Source: Ensifer adhaerens (lineage in GTDB: Bacteria > Pseudomonadota > Alphaproteobacteria > Rhizobiales > Rhizobiaceae). Taken from it: DNA of 64,000 bases. The notes beneath the pieces were generated by a model, which was given only the letters and a program-made list of their open reading frames with translations, searched no databases and was not told the origin of the DNA. A program made the position numbers and the translations under genes. The stretch is taken from NCBI GenBank assembly GCA_900215285.1, contig OCMG01000003.1, positions 620,001-684,000 on the forward strand. Direction: 5' to 3'. Shown here one piece after another: positions 24,711 through 36,942 of the stretch (the stretch's first letter is position 1; each line of letters starts with the position of its first letter).

Positions 24711-26239
24711 CCATCATGCTTCACCCCGGATCGGTTTGTCTGAAGGAACTGGCGACCATCTACTGGACCGGCGAACCGGCAAGGCTCGATCCGTCCTTTG
24801 ATGCCGGTATACTCAAGGCTTCTCAGCGGATTGCGGAAATCGCCGCCGGCAATGCGCCCGTCTACGGCATCAACACCGGCTTCGGGAAGCTCGCCTCGAT
24901 CAAGATCGACACTGCCGATGTCGCCACACTGCAGCGCAATCTCATTCTCTCGCATTGCTGCGGAGTCGGTCAGCCGCTGCCGGAAAACGTCGTGCGGCTC
25001 ATCATGTCGCTGAAGCTGGTTTCGCTTGGCCGTGGCGCATCCGGCGTCCGTCTTGAAATCGTCCGCCTGATCGAAGCGATGCTTGAGCGCGGCGTCATTC
25101 CACTGATCCCGGAAAAGGGTTCAGTCGGTGCCTCTGGCGATCTCGCGCCGCTCGCCCATATGACAGCCGCCATGATGGGTTATGGTGAGGCCCTCTATGC
25201 GGGCGAGCGCATGGATGGGGCTTCGGCGCTGAAGAAGGCGGGTCTGATGCCGGTCGTTCTTGCCGCCAAGGAAGGCCTGGCGCTGATCAACGGCACCCAG
25301 ACATCGACGGCGCTGGCGCTTGCCGGGCTTTTCCGCGCACATCGCGCAGCGCAGGCAGCGCTGATCACCGGCGCGCTTTCCACCGATGCCGCCATGGGTT
25401 CGGTTGCACCCTTCCATCCCGACATTCACACTCTGCGTGGCCATCAGGGACAGATCGATACGGCAGCGGCGCTGCGCGCGTTGCTGAGCGGTTCGGCCAT
25501 CGTCAAAAGCCATGTCGACGGCGACGAGCGCGTGCAGGATCCCTATTGCATCCGATGCCAGCCGCAGGTCGATGGCGCGTGCTTGGACCTCCTGCGTTCA
25601 GTCGGGCGCACCCTCGAAATCGAGGCGAATGCGGTTACGGACAACCCGCTGGTTCTCTCTGATAATTCCGTCGTCTCGGGCGGCAATTTCCATGCGGAGC
25701 CGGTGGCGTTTGCTGCAGACCAGATTGCGCTTGCTGTCTGCGAGATCGGCGCGATCGCGCAGCGGCGCATTGCACTGCTGGTCGATCCCGCGCTGTCCTA
25801 CGGCCTGCCGGCCTTTCTCGCGAAAAAGCCGGGCCTGAACTCGGGACTGATGATCGCGGAAGTGACTTCCGCGACGCTGATGTCGGAGAACAAGCAGATG
25901 TCTCACCCGGCTTCAGTCGATTCCACGCCGACCTCCGCCAACCAGGAGGATCACGTATCCATGGCCTGCCACGGAGCGCGACGCCTGCTGGCGATGACCG
26001 AAAACCTCTACGGAATTCTCGGTATTGAGGCGCTGGCAGGTGCGCAAGGGATCGAATGCCGCACCGCGGCGACAAGCCCTGAACTCGCAAAGGCGATTGC
26101 CGCCATCCGTGCCGTCGTGCCGCCGCTCGAAGAAGACCGCTACATGGCCGACGATCTCAAAGGCGCGATCAACCTCGTTGCCGATGGCACGCTGATCGGT
26201 GCTGTTACGGCAGGTATTCTGCCTAAATTGGAGGTCTGA
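24707..26239 (+). CDS. hutH: Histidine ammonia-lyase
   Basis: A 510-residue HutH producing urocanate and ammonia from L-histidine. The cofactor-forming Ala-Ser-Gly lies at residues 142-144 in [14 protein letters not shown]. The catalytic Tyr53 is in [13 protein letters not shown], and [15 protein letters not shown] and [10 protein letters not shown] are present. Four-base overlap with hutI selects ATG 24707. This is the intact enzyme, in contrast to the paralogue at 18498. Confidence 0.95.
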   Translation: MTIMLHPGSVCLKELATIYWTGEPARLDPSFDAGILKASQRIAEIAAGNAPVYGINTGFGKLASIKIDTADVATLQRNLILSHCCGVGQPLPENVVRLIMSLKLVSLGRGASGVRLEIVRLIEAMLERGVIPLIPEKGSVGASGDLAPLAHMTAAMMGYGEALYAGERMDGASALKKAGLMPVVLAAKEGLALINGTQTSTALALAGLFRAHRAAQAALITGALSTDAAMGSVAPFHPDIHTLRGHQGQIDTAAALRALLSGSAIVKSHVDGDERVQDPYCIRCQPQVDGACLDLLRSVGRTLEIEANAVTDNPLVLSDNSVVSGGNFHAEPVAFAADQIALAVCEIGAIAQRRIALLVDPALSYGLPAFLAKKPGLNSGLMIAEVTSATLMSENKQMSHPASVDSTPTSANQEDHVSMACHGARRLLAMTENLYGILGIEALAGAQGIECRTAATSPELAKAIAAIRAVVPPLEEDRYMADDLKGAINLVADGTLIGAVTAGILPKLEV

Positions 26240-26240
26240 C

Positions 26241-27044
26241 ATGAGCGTATTCGAGGTCCGCCAAGGCGGTTCGCCCGTCATTCTCGGTTTTCCGCATACC
26301 GGAACCGATGTTCCGGCCGACATTCATGAGAGATTGAACGAGAACGGCCGAATTCTAGCGGATACTGACTGGCATATCCACAATCTCTACGATGGCCTGC
26401 TGGAGAACGTCACGACCGTTCGCGCGACGTTTCATCGCTATGTGATCGACGCGAACCGCGACCCCGCCGGCGTCAGCCTCTATCCTGGCCAGAACACGAC
26501 CGGGCTGATTCCTGAAACCGATTTCGACGGCTTGCCGATCTGGAAGGACGGGGAGGAGCCGACTGAAGCCGATATTGCCCTGCGCCTTCGGGATTATCAT
26601 GCGCCCTATCATGCAGCGCTTGCGGCGGAAGTCGAACGGGTGAAATCCATCCACGGCGTCGCCGTGCTGTATGACTGCCACTCGATCCGCTCGTCTATTC
26701 CGTTCCTTTTCGAAGGCAAGCTGCCCGATTTCAATATCGGCACGGACAACGGCAAGACCTGCTCACTAGCGATCGAGGCGGCTGTCGTCTCAGCGACAGC
26801 CGCTGCCGAGGGCTACACGAGCATCCTGAACGGGCGCTTCAAAGGCGGCTGGACGACGCGTCACTACGGCAAGCCGGAAACCGGCACTCATGCCATCCAG
26901 ATGGAGCTAGCCCAATCCACCCATCTGGCAACGGAGGTGCCTCCATTTGACTACGACGCCGCCAAGGGGCAGCGCCTGCGTATTCATCTCAAGGACATTC
27001 TGACGCGCATCGAACAGATCGCACGCGAACTGACGAACTCATAA
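26241..27044 (+). CDS. hutG: N-formylglutamate deformylase
   Basis: A 267-residue N-formylglutamate amidohydrolase giving glutamate and formate, the last step after HutF. Motifs include [13 protein letters not shown] at the N-terminus, [20 protein letters not shown] and [21 protein letters not shown] 26241 lies two bases after the hutH stop region. The pairing with HutF fits. Confidence 0.92.
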   Translation: MSVFEVRQGGSPVILGFPHTGTDVPADIHERLNENGRILADTDWHIHNLYDGLLENVTTVRATFHRYVIDANRDPAGVSLYPGQNTTGLIPETDFDGLPIWKDGEEPTEADIALRLRDYHAPYHAALAAEVERVKSIHGVAVLYDCHSIRSSIPFLFEGKLPDFNIGTDNGKTCSLAIEAAVVSATAAAEGYTSILNGRFKGGWTTRHYGKPETGTHAIQMELAQSTHLATEVPPFDYDAAKGQRLRIHLKDILTRIEQIARELTNS

Positions 27045-27055
27045 GGGAACAAGCC

Positions 27056-28741
<1,686 letters not shown>

Positions 28742-28744
28742 GCG

Positions 28745-29314
28745 ATGAGACTTCTCCGCGCCGCCACTCACAAACGCATGCCCTGGAAGAATGGCGGCGG
28801 GGAGACGGTCGAGATCGCTGTTTTTCCCGAGGATGCCGGTCTCGGCGACTTCGACTGGAGAATCAGCATGGCGACCGTGGCCAGCAATGGCCCCTTCTCT
28901 CTGTTCGAAGGTGTTGATCGCACGTTGACAATCCTGAGCGGGGCCGGAATGGCGCTGGCGATCGATGGTGCGCCTGCAGTCCATCTTGACCCATCAAGCG
29001 AACCTTTGACGTTTCCGGCGGATGTCCCGGTTGCCGCCCGTCTTGCCGACGGGCCGATCACGGACTTGAATGTCATGACACGGCGCGGCCGCTTTACCCA
29101 TCGGGTGGTCCGCCTTGAAGGCGGTGAGGTACAGATACTCTCGCTAGCTGGGCGACACAACGTACTGCTCGCTTGCGATGGGGGCGTGAGCGTTGTCGTA
29201 GACGGGTGCCAGATCAAACTGGAAATGCAGGATGCGCTTCTCCTCGATGACGAGACTAGCCTCGGCCTGCTTGGAACAGGTAAGACGATCCTGATCATTG
29301 TCGATTCAGCTTGA
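28745..29314 (+). CDS. hutD: HutD/Ves family protein
   Basis: A 189-residue cupin-fold HutD protein. The N-terminus HKRMPWKNGGGETVEIAVFPEDAG is characteristic, followed by FDWRISMATVASNGPFSLFEGVDRTL in outline. HutD is thought to bind formylglutamate and set an upper limit on hut activity in Pseudomonas; no catalysis is established. It is the last gene of the operon, three bases after hutU. Confidence 0.9.
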   Translation: MRLLRAATHKRMPWKNGGGETVEIAVFPEDAGLGDFDWRISMATVASNGPFSLFEGVDRTLTILSGAGMALAIDGAPAVHLDPSSEPLTFPADVPVAARLADGPITDLNVMTRRGRFTHRVVRLEGGEVQILSLAGRHNVLLACDGGVSVVVDGCQIKLEMQDALLLDDETSLGLLGTGKTILIIVDSA

Positions 29315-29638
29315 ATTGTTGAAGGTTTGGTTCAGATACTGATTTGCTCAAGGAGATGAGCGGCTTGCGGCCGAGAGGCTGATGGCGCTGGACGTTGGCG
29401 CAACAACGGGTGGCTATGGCGAGAAGAGCGCGCTCGGACTCGCGCAACGCAACGGCTACCGTGATCGTGAATGGGAAGCCGTGCTGCAAAGGTAGATCTG
29501 CGCACAGCCGAAGCTGGAGCAATTCGATAGGCGCAACGCAAACTGCATCGCTCACAAAAATCGCAATGGTAAATTTGCTGAACACACCGTTGGACTGCAC
29601 TTGGCAATTGGCATCCAATTCGCCTCGCGGTCCATATA
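29315..29638. other. 324-base gap between hutD and the ROK gene
   Basis: The genes converge here. No credible gene, repeat or clear terminator was seen; short frames in both strands lack starts with ribosome sites. Confidence 0.4.
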
Positions 29639-30832
29639 CTATCCGTTCGACGTTGTCACTTTTCCATGCTGATGCAGGACGAGTGCGACGGCGCCCATGA
29701 CTGTGTCGTCATTGCCTAGAAACTTGCCCACGACAAAACGCGGGCGACTCTTTCCCTGGATCTCCATCTGCGGAAGCGTGTGCCGCTCGAAGCTTCTTTG
29801 AAGACGTTCCACGAAGAAGTCGCCAACCATGGCGAGTTTCCCGGCAATCACGAAAAGTGGTGGGTTGAGGATGGTTGCCGTCAGACCCATGCCCCAGCCG
29901 GCAATGTCGGCGGCATCCTCGACGAGACGCCTGTAGCCGATATGACCTGCGCGAACATGCTCTATGAATTCGTCGATCGAAACCGGATGCCCGGTGAACT
30001 CTTCCGCTTTGCGAAGCAGATGAAACGCGCCGACCGAGAGGGTCAGGCAACCGCGGCTGCCGCATCGGCATAGCTCTCCGCGGGGATCGAGGACTAGATG
30101 GCCAAATTCTGCAGCATTGCCAAACGTGCCTCGATGGACTGCGCCATCCAGAACGATGGCGCCGCCGACGCCAAGGTCGAATTTGAAAAGAATGAAGTTC
30201 TTCTCCCCCATGGCCGCGCCCCAGGTCATCTCGGCCAGAGCGCCGCAATGGCTTTCATTTTCGGCATGAATGGGACAGTCGAGCTCGGCGGCAAAGACGC
30301 TGGCAATATCCACGCCGTTCCAGGTGGGCAGAACGTCGCCGTTGAGGACCTTGCCTTCAAAGGAAAGAGGGGCCGAAATGGCGAGCCCTACACCAAGCAG
30401 ATCCGAGATATGGATCCCCAGCGTGCCGCATTGCTGTTCGAGGCTCCTGCGAACGGCGCGTGCGGCTTCTTCCGGCGAATAATCGAGATTGATCGGCAGC
30501 CAGACATCCGAAAGGACCGAATGCGTCAGATCGCAGACGGAAATGCGGATTTCACCGAGCCCCAGAAGTACCCCGGCACACCGCCCGCGAGCGGGGTTGA
30601 GTGACAACAATTGCGACGGCCGGCCAAATCCCGTGCTCCTGCTGTCCAACTCGATGACAACGCCTGTTTCCCGCAACTCGGTCAGAAGCGTGGAGACGGT
30701 CGACCGCGCAAGACCCGTAGCCTGCACCAACTGCGTCGCCGTCGCTGAGCCGAGCGCCGCCATGGCCCGTACGATACGGCTGGCGGGTTGATCGGTATCG
30801 AGAAAAAGGGTGCTTATGGGATCCATCATCCG
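29639..30832 (-). CDS. ROK-family transcriptional regulator
   Basis: A 397-residue NagC/XylR-type regulator. The N-terminal helix-turn-helix (SATATQLVQATGLARSTVSTLLTELRETGVV in outline) is followed by a ROK sugar-kinase fold with the zinc motif CRCGSRGC near residue 255 and GVGGAIVLDGAVHRGTFGNAAEFGH. The start is uncertain among ATGs at 30850, 30832 and 30829. It is divergent from a sugar ABC operon and probably represses it, released by the transported sugar. Confidence 0.85.
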   Translation of the reverse strand, partial: RMMDPISTLFLDTDQPASRIVRAMAALGSATATQLVQATGLARSTVSTLLTELRETGVVIELDSRSTGFGRPSQLLSLNPARGRCAGVLLGLGEIRISVCDLTHSVLSDVWLPINLDYSPEEAARAVRRSLEQQCGTLGIHISDLLGVGLAISAPLSFEGKVLNGDVLPTWNGVDIASVFAAELDCPIHAENESHCGALAEMTWGAAMGEKNFILFKFDLGVGGAIVLDGAVHRGTFGNAAEFGHLVLDPRGELCRCGSRGCLTLSVGAFHLLRKAEEFTGHPVSIDEFIEHVRAGHIGYRRLVEDAADIAGWGMGLTATILNPPLFVIAGKLAMVGDFFVERLQRSFERHTLPQMEIQGKSRPRFVVGKFLGNDDTVMGAVALVLHQHGKVTTSNG

Positions 30833-30884
30833 CTCGTGCCTGAACATAAACCGGTTCTTGACCAGAGTGCCGCTGGAGGTCAAG

Positions 30885-30997
30885 TTTTTTCGAAAGTGAA
30901 CACATGTTCGGGAAAAAAGCCAGATAATCATATTTGTGCGGCGCAATAACCATATGCAATGGCCAATTTATGCCAACTTTATTCGATTTCGAAAAAA
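30885..30997. promoter_or_regulatory. Inverted TTTTTTCGAAA boxes in the ROK/ABC gap
   Basis: TTTTTTCGAAA (30885-30895) and its exact reverse complement TTTCGAAAAAA (30987-30997) flank the divergent promoters. AT-rich boxes of this style fit ROK operators and spacing for DNA looping. Confidence 0.45.
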
Positions 30998-31066
30998 GTG
31001 TTTGACTTGGCCAGCGTGCCTTGCTTGATTGGCGCAAGCGGATGAGGCCGCATCAGGGAGGAATTC

Positions 31067-32317
31067 ATGCACGTGAAGAAAATGGCTGCCACGGCTGCGT
31101 CTGCATTGACGCTGGCTGCACTGTTGGCAGGTGGCGCTGCGCGCGCCGACGAGTTGAAGATCTGGACACTGACGTTCGACAACAATTCCGCCAATGCGGC
31201 CTGGACCAAGATCATCAAGGATTTCGAAGCCGCCAATCCGGAGATCAAGATCTCCCGCGAGGGCCGCTCGGTCGACGAGCACAAGGCGGCACTTCGCGTT
31301 GCCGCACAGTCCAGCCAAGGGCCGGACATCTATTTCATGTGGGCGGGCCTCGGCCTTGGCGGCGAATTCGTCAAGGCTGGGCTCTCAAAGCCGCTTGATG
31401 AATATTACGAGAAATACGGCTGGGATAAGCGCCTGACGCCGTCGGCTGCCAGCTTCTCGAAGCTCTATGAAGGCAAGCGCCATGGGGTGCCTTATACGTT
31501 CCACGGCGAGGGCATCTATTACAACAAGGCCCTGTTCGAGAAGGCGGGCATCAAGTCGGTGCCGCAGACCTATGACGAGCTGAAGGAAGACGCCGCCAAG
31601 CTCAAGAAGGCGGGCATTCCCGCCTTCACCTTCGGCGGCAGCGTGAACTGGCACGTCATGCGGCTGATGGACGTCATCCTCGAAGCCAAGTGCGGGGCAG
31701 ACAAGCATGATCAGTTGATGGACATGAAGCTCGACTGGTCGAGTGAGCCCTGCGCGACAGCGAGCTTCGAAGAGCTCAACGATTGGTCGCAGAACTACAT
31801 TCTGAAGCCCTTCATGGGCATTGACAACAACCAGGCCTTCAAGCTCTTCTTGGCCAACCGTGCAGCCATGATGCTCGAAGGCGACTGGCTGGTCGATCAG
31901 CTCCGCAGCGCGAAAAAGCTCGACGGGATCGATATCTTCCCGTTTCCGACGGGCACCGACCGCCTCTACGGTTTTGCCGAGTACCTGTATGTTTCGGCCA
32001 AGAGCGCACACCCCGACGACGCGGCGAAGTTCCTGGACTATCTGCTGTCCGACAAGGTGCAGCAGGAAAGTCTTGGCGCTTTCGGCTCGATCTCGGTCAA
32101 CGCGAATGTCAAGTATGAGAAGGTCGATGCCCTTGATCAGAGGTGGATCGATATCTTCAACAAGTACAAGAAGATCTACATGAACGGCGACCAGGCCTTC
32201 CCGCTTGATGTCACGACGGAATATTTCCGCGTCATCAACGAAGTCGCCTCGGGCAACATGAAGCCTGCGGATGCCGGCAAGACGTTGCAGACCTTCATTT
32301 CGAACAGAAAAGGCTAA
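31067..32317 (+). CDS. Sugar ABC transporter binding protein
   Basis: A 416-residue family 1 (MalE-like) extracellular solute-binding protein with a signal peptide ending near ARADELK (residue 27). GGGAGGAATTC precedes the ATG. Typical segments are FEAANPEIKISREGR, QGPDIYFMWAG, PYTFHGEGIYYNKALFEKAGI, and GDWLVDQL late. It heads an operon with two permeases, a predicted cytoplasmic glycosidase and an ATPase, so the ligand is probably a di- or oligosaccharide or a glycoside. Confidence 0.9.
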   Translation: MHVKKMAATAASALTLAALLAGGAARADELKIWTLTFDNNSANAAWTKIIKDFEAANPEIKISREGRSVDEHKAALRVAAQSSQGPDIYFMWAGLGLGGEFVKAGLSKPLDEYYEKYGWDKRLTPSAASFSKLYEGKRHGVPYTFHGEGIYYNKALFEKAGIKSVPQTYDELKEDAAKLKKAGIPAFTFGGSVNWHVMRLMDVILEAKCGADKHDQLMDMKLDWSSEPCATASFEELNDWSQNYILKPFMGIDNNQAFKLFLANRAAMMLEGDWLVDQLRSAKKLDGIDIFPFPTGTDRLYGFAEYLYVSAKSAHPDDAAKFLDYLLSDKVQQESLGAFGSISVNANVKYEKVDALDQRWIDIFNKYKKIYMNGDQAFPLDVTTEYFRVINEVASGNMKPADAGKTLQTFISNRKG

Positions 32318-32329
32318 CCTCCCGAGAGA

Positions 32330-32362
32330 CGGGGTCGGCGTGTCTCGGCGCGCTCGACCCCG
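32330..32362 (+). promoter_or_regulatory. Intercistronic stem-loop
   Basis: CGGGGTCG (32330-32337) pairs perfectly with CGACCCCG (32355-32362) between binding-protein and permease genes, without a T-run. A probable transcript-stabilising or attenuating hairpin, as at 16206. Confidence 0.55.
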
Positions 32363-32377
32363 CCCAGGTGGGGAAAC

Positions 32378-33283
32378 GTGAAAATGTCCAAAGCCACCCT
32401 GTCCATGCGGCCGGCTCTGCAAGGCTATATCCTTCTTGCGCCCGCACTTCTGGTCTATCTCCTCTTCGCGGTTTATCCGATGATCGATGTGATCCGGATG
32501 TCGTTTGCGTCGTGGAACGGCCTCAGTGCCGAAAGCAGGTTTGTCGGCATCGACAACTACCGAGCGGTGCTGACGCAGGACCCGGTCTTCTGGGGAGCGC
32601 TCTGGAACACGCTCTGGTGGACGGCACTGGCGGTCGTCATTCCCAATCTCATCAGTTTTGGCTTGGCTCTCGCGCTCAATCAGAACGTTCCCGGCCGCTC
32701 ACCATTGCGGGTGGTTTTCTATCTTCCCGTCATTATCGCGTCGATTGCGGTCGCGACGATCTGGAAGTGGATGTACGATCCATTCTTCGGCCTCTTCAAC
32801 AACCTGCTGACAAACTGGGGCCTGTCCGACTGGATCGTTGACTGGCTCGGCGATCGCAAGATCGCGCTGTGGTCGGTCTTTGCTGCCCATGTCTGGCAAT
32901 CGGTCGGCTTCTCCATGGTGCTGTTCCTCGCCGGCTTGCAAAGCGTCTCGCTGACACTCATCGAGGCAGCGCGGATCGATGGGGCCGGGCGATGGGCCGT
33001 GTTCCGTCATGTAACCCTGCCGGCGCTCGCGCCGACGATCACCATCGTTTTCGTGCTCTCGCTCATCAATTCGCTGAAGGCGTTCGATATCGTCTACGGC
33101 ATGACCGGCGGCGGTCCGGCGCAGTCGACCCAGATGCTTGCGATGTGGGCCTACACGCAGTCTATGCAGCTCGGCGACTTTGGTCGGGGCGCCGCGATCT
33201 CGGTCATCCTGCTGCTGATCACGCTGGCCATTGTCGTGCCTTACATGCGCTGGACGTTCCGAAAGCCGGAGGATGCCCGATGA
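32378..33283 (+). CDS. Sugar ABC transporter permease (MalF-like)
   Basis: A 301-residue inner-membrane permease with six helices, the first QGYILLAPALLVYLLFAVYP. The EAA loop is LTLIEAARIDGAGRWAVFRHVTLP in outline. The GTG start at 32378 and ATG at 32384 are both possible. The stop overlaps the start of the partner permease. Confidence 0.9.
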   Translation: MKMSKATLSMRPALQGYILLAPALLVYLLFAVYPMIDVIRMSFASWNGLSAESRFVGIDNYRAVLTQDPVFWGALWNTLWWTALAVVIPNLISFGLALALNQNVPGRSPLRVVFYLPVIIASIAVATIWKWMYDPFFGLFNNLLTNWGLSDWIVDWLGDRKIALWSVFAAHVWQSVGFSMVLFLAGLQSVSLTLIEAARIDGAGRWAVFRHVTLPALAPTITIVFVLSLINSLKAFDIVYGMTGGGPAQSTQMLAMWAYTQSMQLGDFGRGAAISVILLLITLAIVVPYMRWTFRKPEDAR

Positions 33284-34146
33284 GCTTCTTGTCTCAGGCT
33301 TTCCGCCCCGTCGGCTCGAACCGCGTCGATCCCATGCTGGTCGCCCTGTGGCTTGCCCTTGTTGTTCTGGCGCTTGTCTGGATCACGCCCTTCGTCTTCA
33401 TCGTCTTCACCGCGCTCAAATCCAGCGATGCTGTGATGAATACCAGCGCGTTCGCGCTGCCCACCGAGCCCGATTTCGGCAATTTCGTCTCGGCCTGGCA
33501 GCGCGGCAATTTCTCGACGACGGCGTTCAACGGCGTCATCATCACTTTCATCAAGGTGCCGCTAGGCCTCTTCATCTCCGCGATGGCGGCTTACGCTCTG
33601 GCCAAGGTGCCGATGCGCTTTTCGAAAGTCTTTCTGGCGCTCTGCGTCTTCGGCACGATGCTGCCGTTTCAGGTGATGCTGGCGCCGATCTTCAAGCAGG
33701 TGAATGCGTTCGGGCTGATCAACACCTACCCCGGAATCATCCTGCCCTATCTTGCCTTCGGCGTGCCCTATCAAGTCTTCATCCTGCACGGCTTCTTTGC
33801 CGCCGTTCCCAAGGAACTGTCGGAGGCAGCGCGGATCGACGGCGCATCGCATTTCACGATTTTCCGGCGGATCTTCCTGCCGGTGTCGCTGCCCGTTCTC
33901 TCGGCCCTTTTGATCCTCGACTTTGTGGCCACTTGGAACGAATTCGCCATGGCGCTGGTGATCCTGCAGGATCCCAAAATGTGGACGCTCCCGCTCGGGC
34001 TCATGAATTTCCAGAGCCAGTTCCAGAGCAACTACGGTGAGCTCAACGCAGCGATCATCATGACGGTCCTGCCGGCCGCCATCGTCTATCTCATGTTCCA
34101 ACGTTATTTCGTCGCGGGTCTGACGACCGGCGCTGTCAAGGAATGA
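33280..34146 (+). CDS. Sugar ABC transporter permease (MalG-like)
   Basis: A 288-residue partner permease. ATG 33280 overlaps the upstream TGA. The first helix is MLVALWLALVVLALVWITPFVFIVF in outline. The EAA loop is KELSEAARIDGASHFTIFRRIFLP in outline. It overlaps the following glycosidase gene by four bases, showing tight coupling. Confidence 0.9.
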   Translation: MSFLSQAFRPVGSNRVDPMLVALWLALVVLALVWITPFVFIVFTALKSSDAVMNTSAFALPTEPDFGNFVSAWQRGNFSTTAFNGVIITFIKVPLGLFISAMAAYALAKVPMRFSKVFLALCVFGTMLPFQVMLAPIFKQVNAFGLINTYPGIILPYLAFGVPYQVFILHGFFAAVPKELSEAARIDGASHFTIFRRIFLPVSLPVLSALLILDFVATWNEFAMALVILQDPKMWTLPLGLMNFQSQFQSNYGELNAAIIMTVLPAAIVYLMFQRYFVAGLTTGAVKE

Positions 34147-35654
34147 TCATGACGCATCTCTACGACCTGTTTGAACTGCGGCTCAAGGGACCTGCCTCCG
34201 GCAATCCATATCTGGATGTGGTTCTGCATGCCCATTTCCGCCAGGGAAACCGCGAGCTTCGCGTCACCGGTTTCCACGATGGCCGCGACGAGTATGTCCT
34301 CCGCTTCATGCCGGATGCTGTCGGGAGCTGGACCTACGAGACGGCGTCAAATGTCGACGTGCTGAACGGGCAAAGGGGTGAGCTTGGTGTTGTCGAGGCG
34401 CGTCCCGGCGTTCACGGGCCTGTCTCGGTTCGCAATCGGTTCCATTTCGCCTATGCCGACGGCACGCCGTATTACCCCTTCGGCACGACCTGCTACGCCT
34501 GGACCCATCAGCCGCGCGAAGAGCAGGACAAAACGCTGGCAAGCCTGCGCATGAGCGGTTTCAACAAGATCCGCATGGCCGTCTTCCCGAAGGACTATCC
34601 CTTCAACACCAACGAGCCGCTGCAGCCGATCTTCACGCCCAAGGGCGACGGTCTCGACTTCGACTGCCCCAACCCGGAAGCCTTCCGCCATCTGGAAACG
34701 CAGATCGCCACGCTCGGCGAGATGGGGATCGAGGCGGATGTGATCCTCTTCCACCCCTATGACCGCTGGGGCTATGCGACGATGAGCGAGGCGCAGAACC
34801 TGCGCTATGTCGAATATGTCGCTGCCCGTCTCTCTGCCTTCCGAAACGTCTGGTGGGCGCTCGCCAACGAATATGACTTCCTGCTCGACACGATCCCCGT
34901 CGCGACCTGGGACCGCTTCTGCCATATCCTGGAAGAGAACGATCCGGTCCGGCATCTGAAGTCGATCCACAACGGCGATCAGAACATGAATTTCGATCAC
35001 CGCAAGCCGTGGATCAGCCATGTCTGCATCCAGAACTGGGACGTCAAGCGGACGCCGGAATGGCGCGTCGCTTATGGCAAGCCCGTGGTCAACGATGAGC
35101 CGGAATATGAGGGCAATATCTGGCCGGCTTGGGGCAATATCTCGGCTGAGGAATTGGTTCACCGGTTCTGGACTACCGTCATGCGAGGCGGCTATGCCGG
35201 CCATGGCGAAACCTATGACGATCCGGACGAGCGTATCTGGTGGGCCAAAGGTGGGACGCTGCATGGCGAAAGCTGGAAGCGCATCAAGTTCCTTCTCGAA
35301 CTCCTGAAGGAAGACGACCTTCAGGGGCTGGAGCCCATGGGCATGAACGACCAGTGGCCCTGGAGCCGCATTTCCGGCGCACGCGATCTCGGCGGCAAGG
35401 TCAGCTTCCTCTATTTCGGCGAACATCAGCCGAACCAGTGGACGACCGGTCTGCCGGCCGAAGACGGCAACTATGAGATCGATCTGATCGACACATGGGC
35501 CATGACGGTGGAGCCGGCAACGCGCATCCCGGCGCTCATTCCGCATCCCCAGCGTCACGGCGCCATCGTGCGCGGCGGCAAGGCGGATGCAGCGTTCGGC
35601 ATCCAGCTTCCGGGCCGCCCGCATCTGGCGCTGCGCATCCGCAAACTCGACTGA
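34143..35654 (+). CDS. Putative glycoside hydrolase (DUF5060/DUF4038 type)
   Basis: A 503-residue protein with an N-terminal beta domain of DUF5060 type (about residues 1-95, YVLRFMPDAVGSWTYET), a central TIM-barrel part of DUF4038 type (YPFGTTCYAWTH, GFNKIRMAVFPKDY) and a C-terminal beta domain. WWALANEYD supplies an Asn-Glu pair like the acid/base of clan GH-A, and VNDEPEYEG could supply the nucleophile; both are inferred. No signal peptide is seen, so it would act in the cytoplasm on an imported glycoside. It is embedded in the ABC operon with overlapping ends. Confidence 0.8.
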   Translation: MIMTHLYDLFELRLKGPASGNPYLDVVLHAHFRQGNRELRVTGFHDGRDEYVLRFMPDAVGSWTYETASNVDVLNGQRGELGVVEARPGVHGPVSVRNRFHFAYADGTPYYPFGTTCYAWTHQPREEQDKTLASLRMSGFNKIRMAVFPKDYPFNTNEPLQPIFTPKGDGLDFDCPNPEAFRHLETQIATLGEMGIEADVILFHPYDRWGYATMSEAQNLRYVEYVAARLSAFRNVWWALANEYDFLLDTIPVATWDRFCHILEENDPVRHLKSIHNGDQNMNFDHRKPWISHVCIQNWDVKRTPEWRVAYGKPVVNDEPEYEGNIWPAWGNISAEELVHRFWTTVMRGGYAGHGETYDDPDERIWWAKGGTLHGESWKRIKFLLELLKEDDLQGLEPMGMNDQWPWSRISGARDLGGKVSFLYFGEHQPNQWTTGLPAEDGNYEIDLIDTWAMTVEPATRIPALIPHPQRHGAIVRGGKADAAFGIQLPGRPHLALRIRKLD

Positions 35655-35663
35655 GGAACGACC

Positions 35664-36713
<1,050 letters not shown>

Positions 36714-36942
36714 AGCTGTGAACGAATGGCGCGCTGGACGTTTATCCTCGCGCGCAATCCGTTGACGCAAGACTGTTTCCGCGTTTCGTGGAAGAACTGA
36801 GACGTTCCATCTCTTTGTTTTCTTAAAAATTCTGGTCGCGAAGTCGGTTTCCGGTTTCGGCTCGGAAATGCTCTGAGCCTGGCGCCGATCGCTGGGGGCA
36901 GGGAGCCCATCGGCGGTCGGCAACCTCAGCGTTCGATCGGCC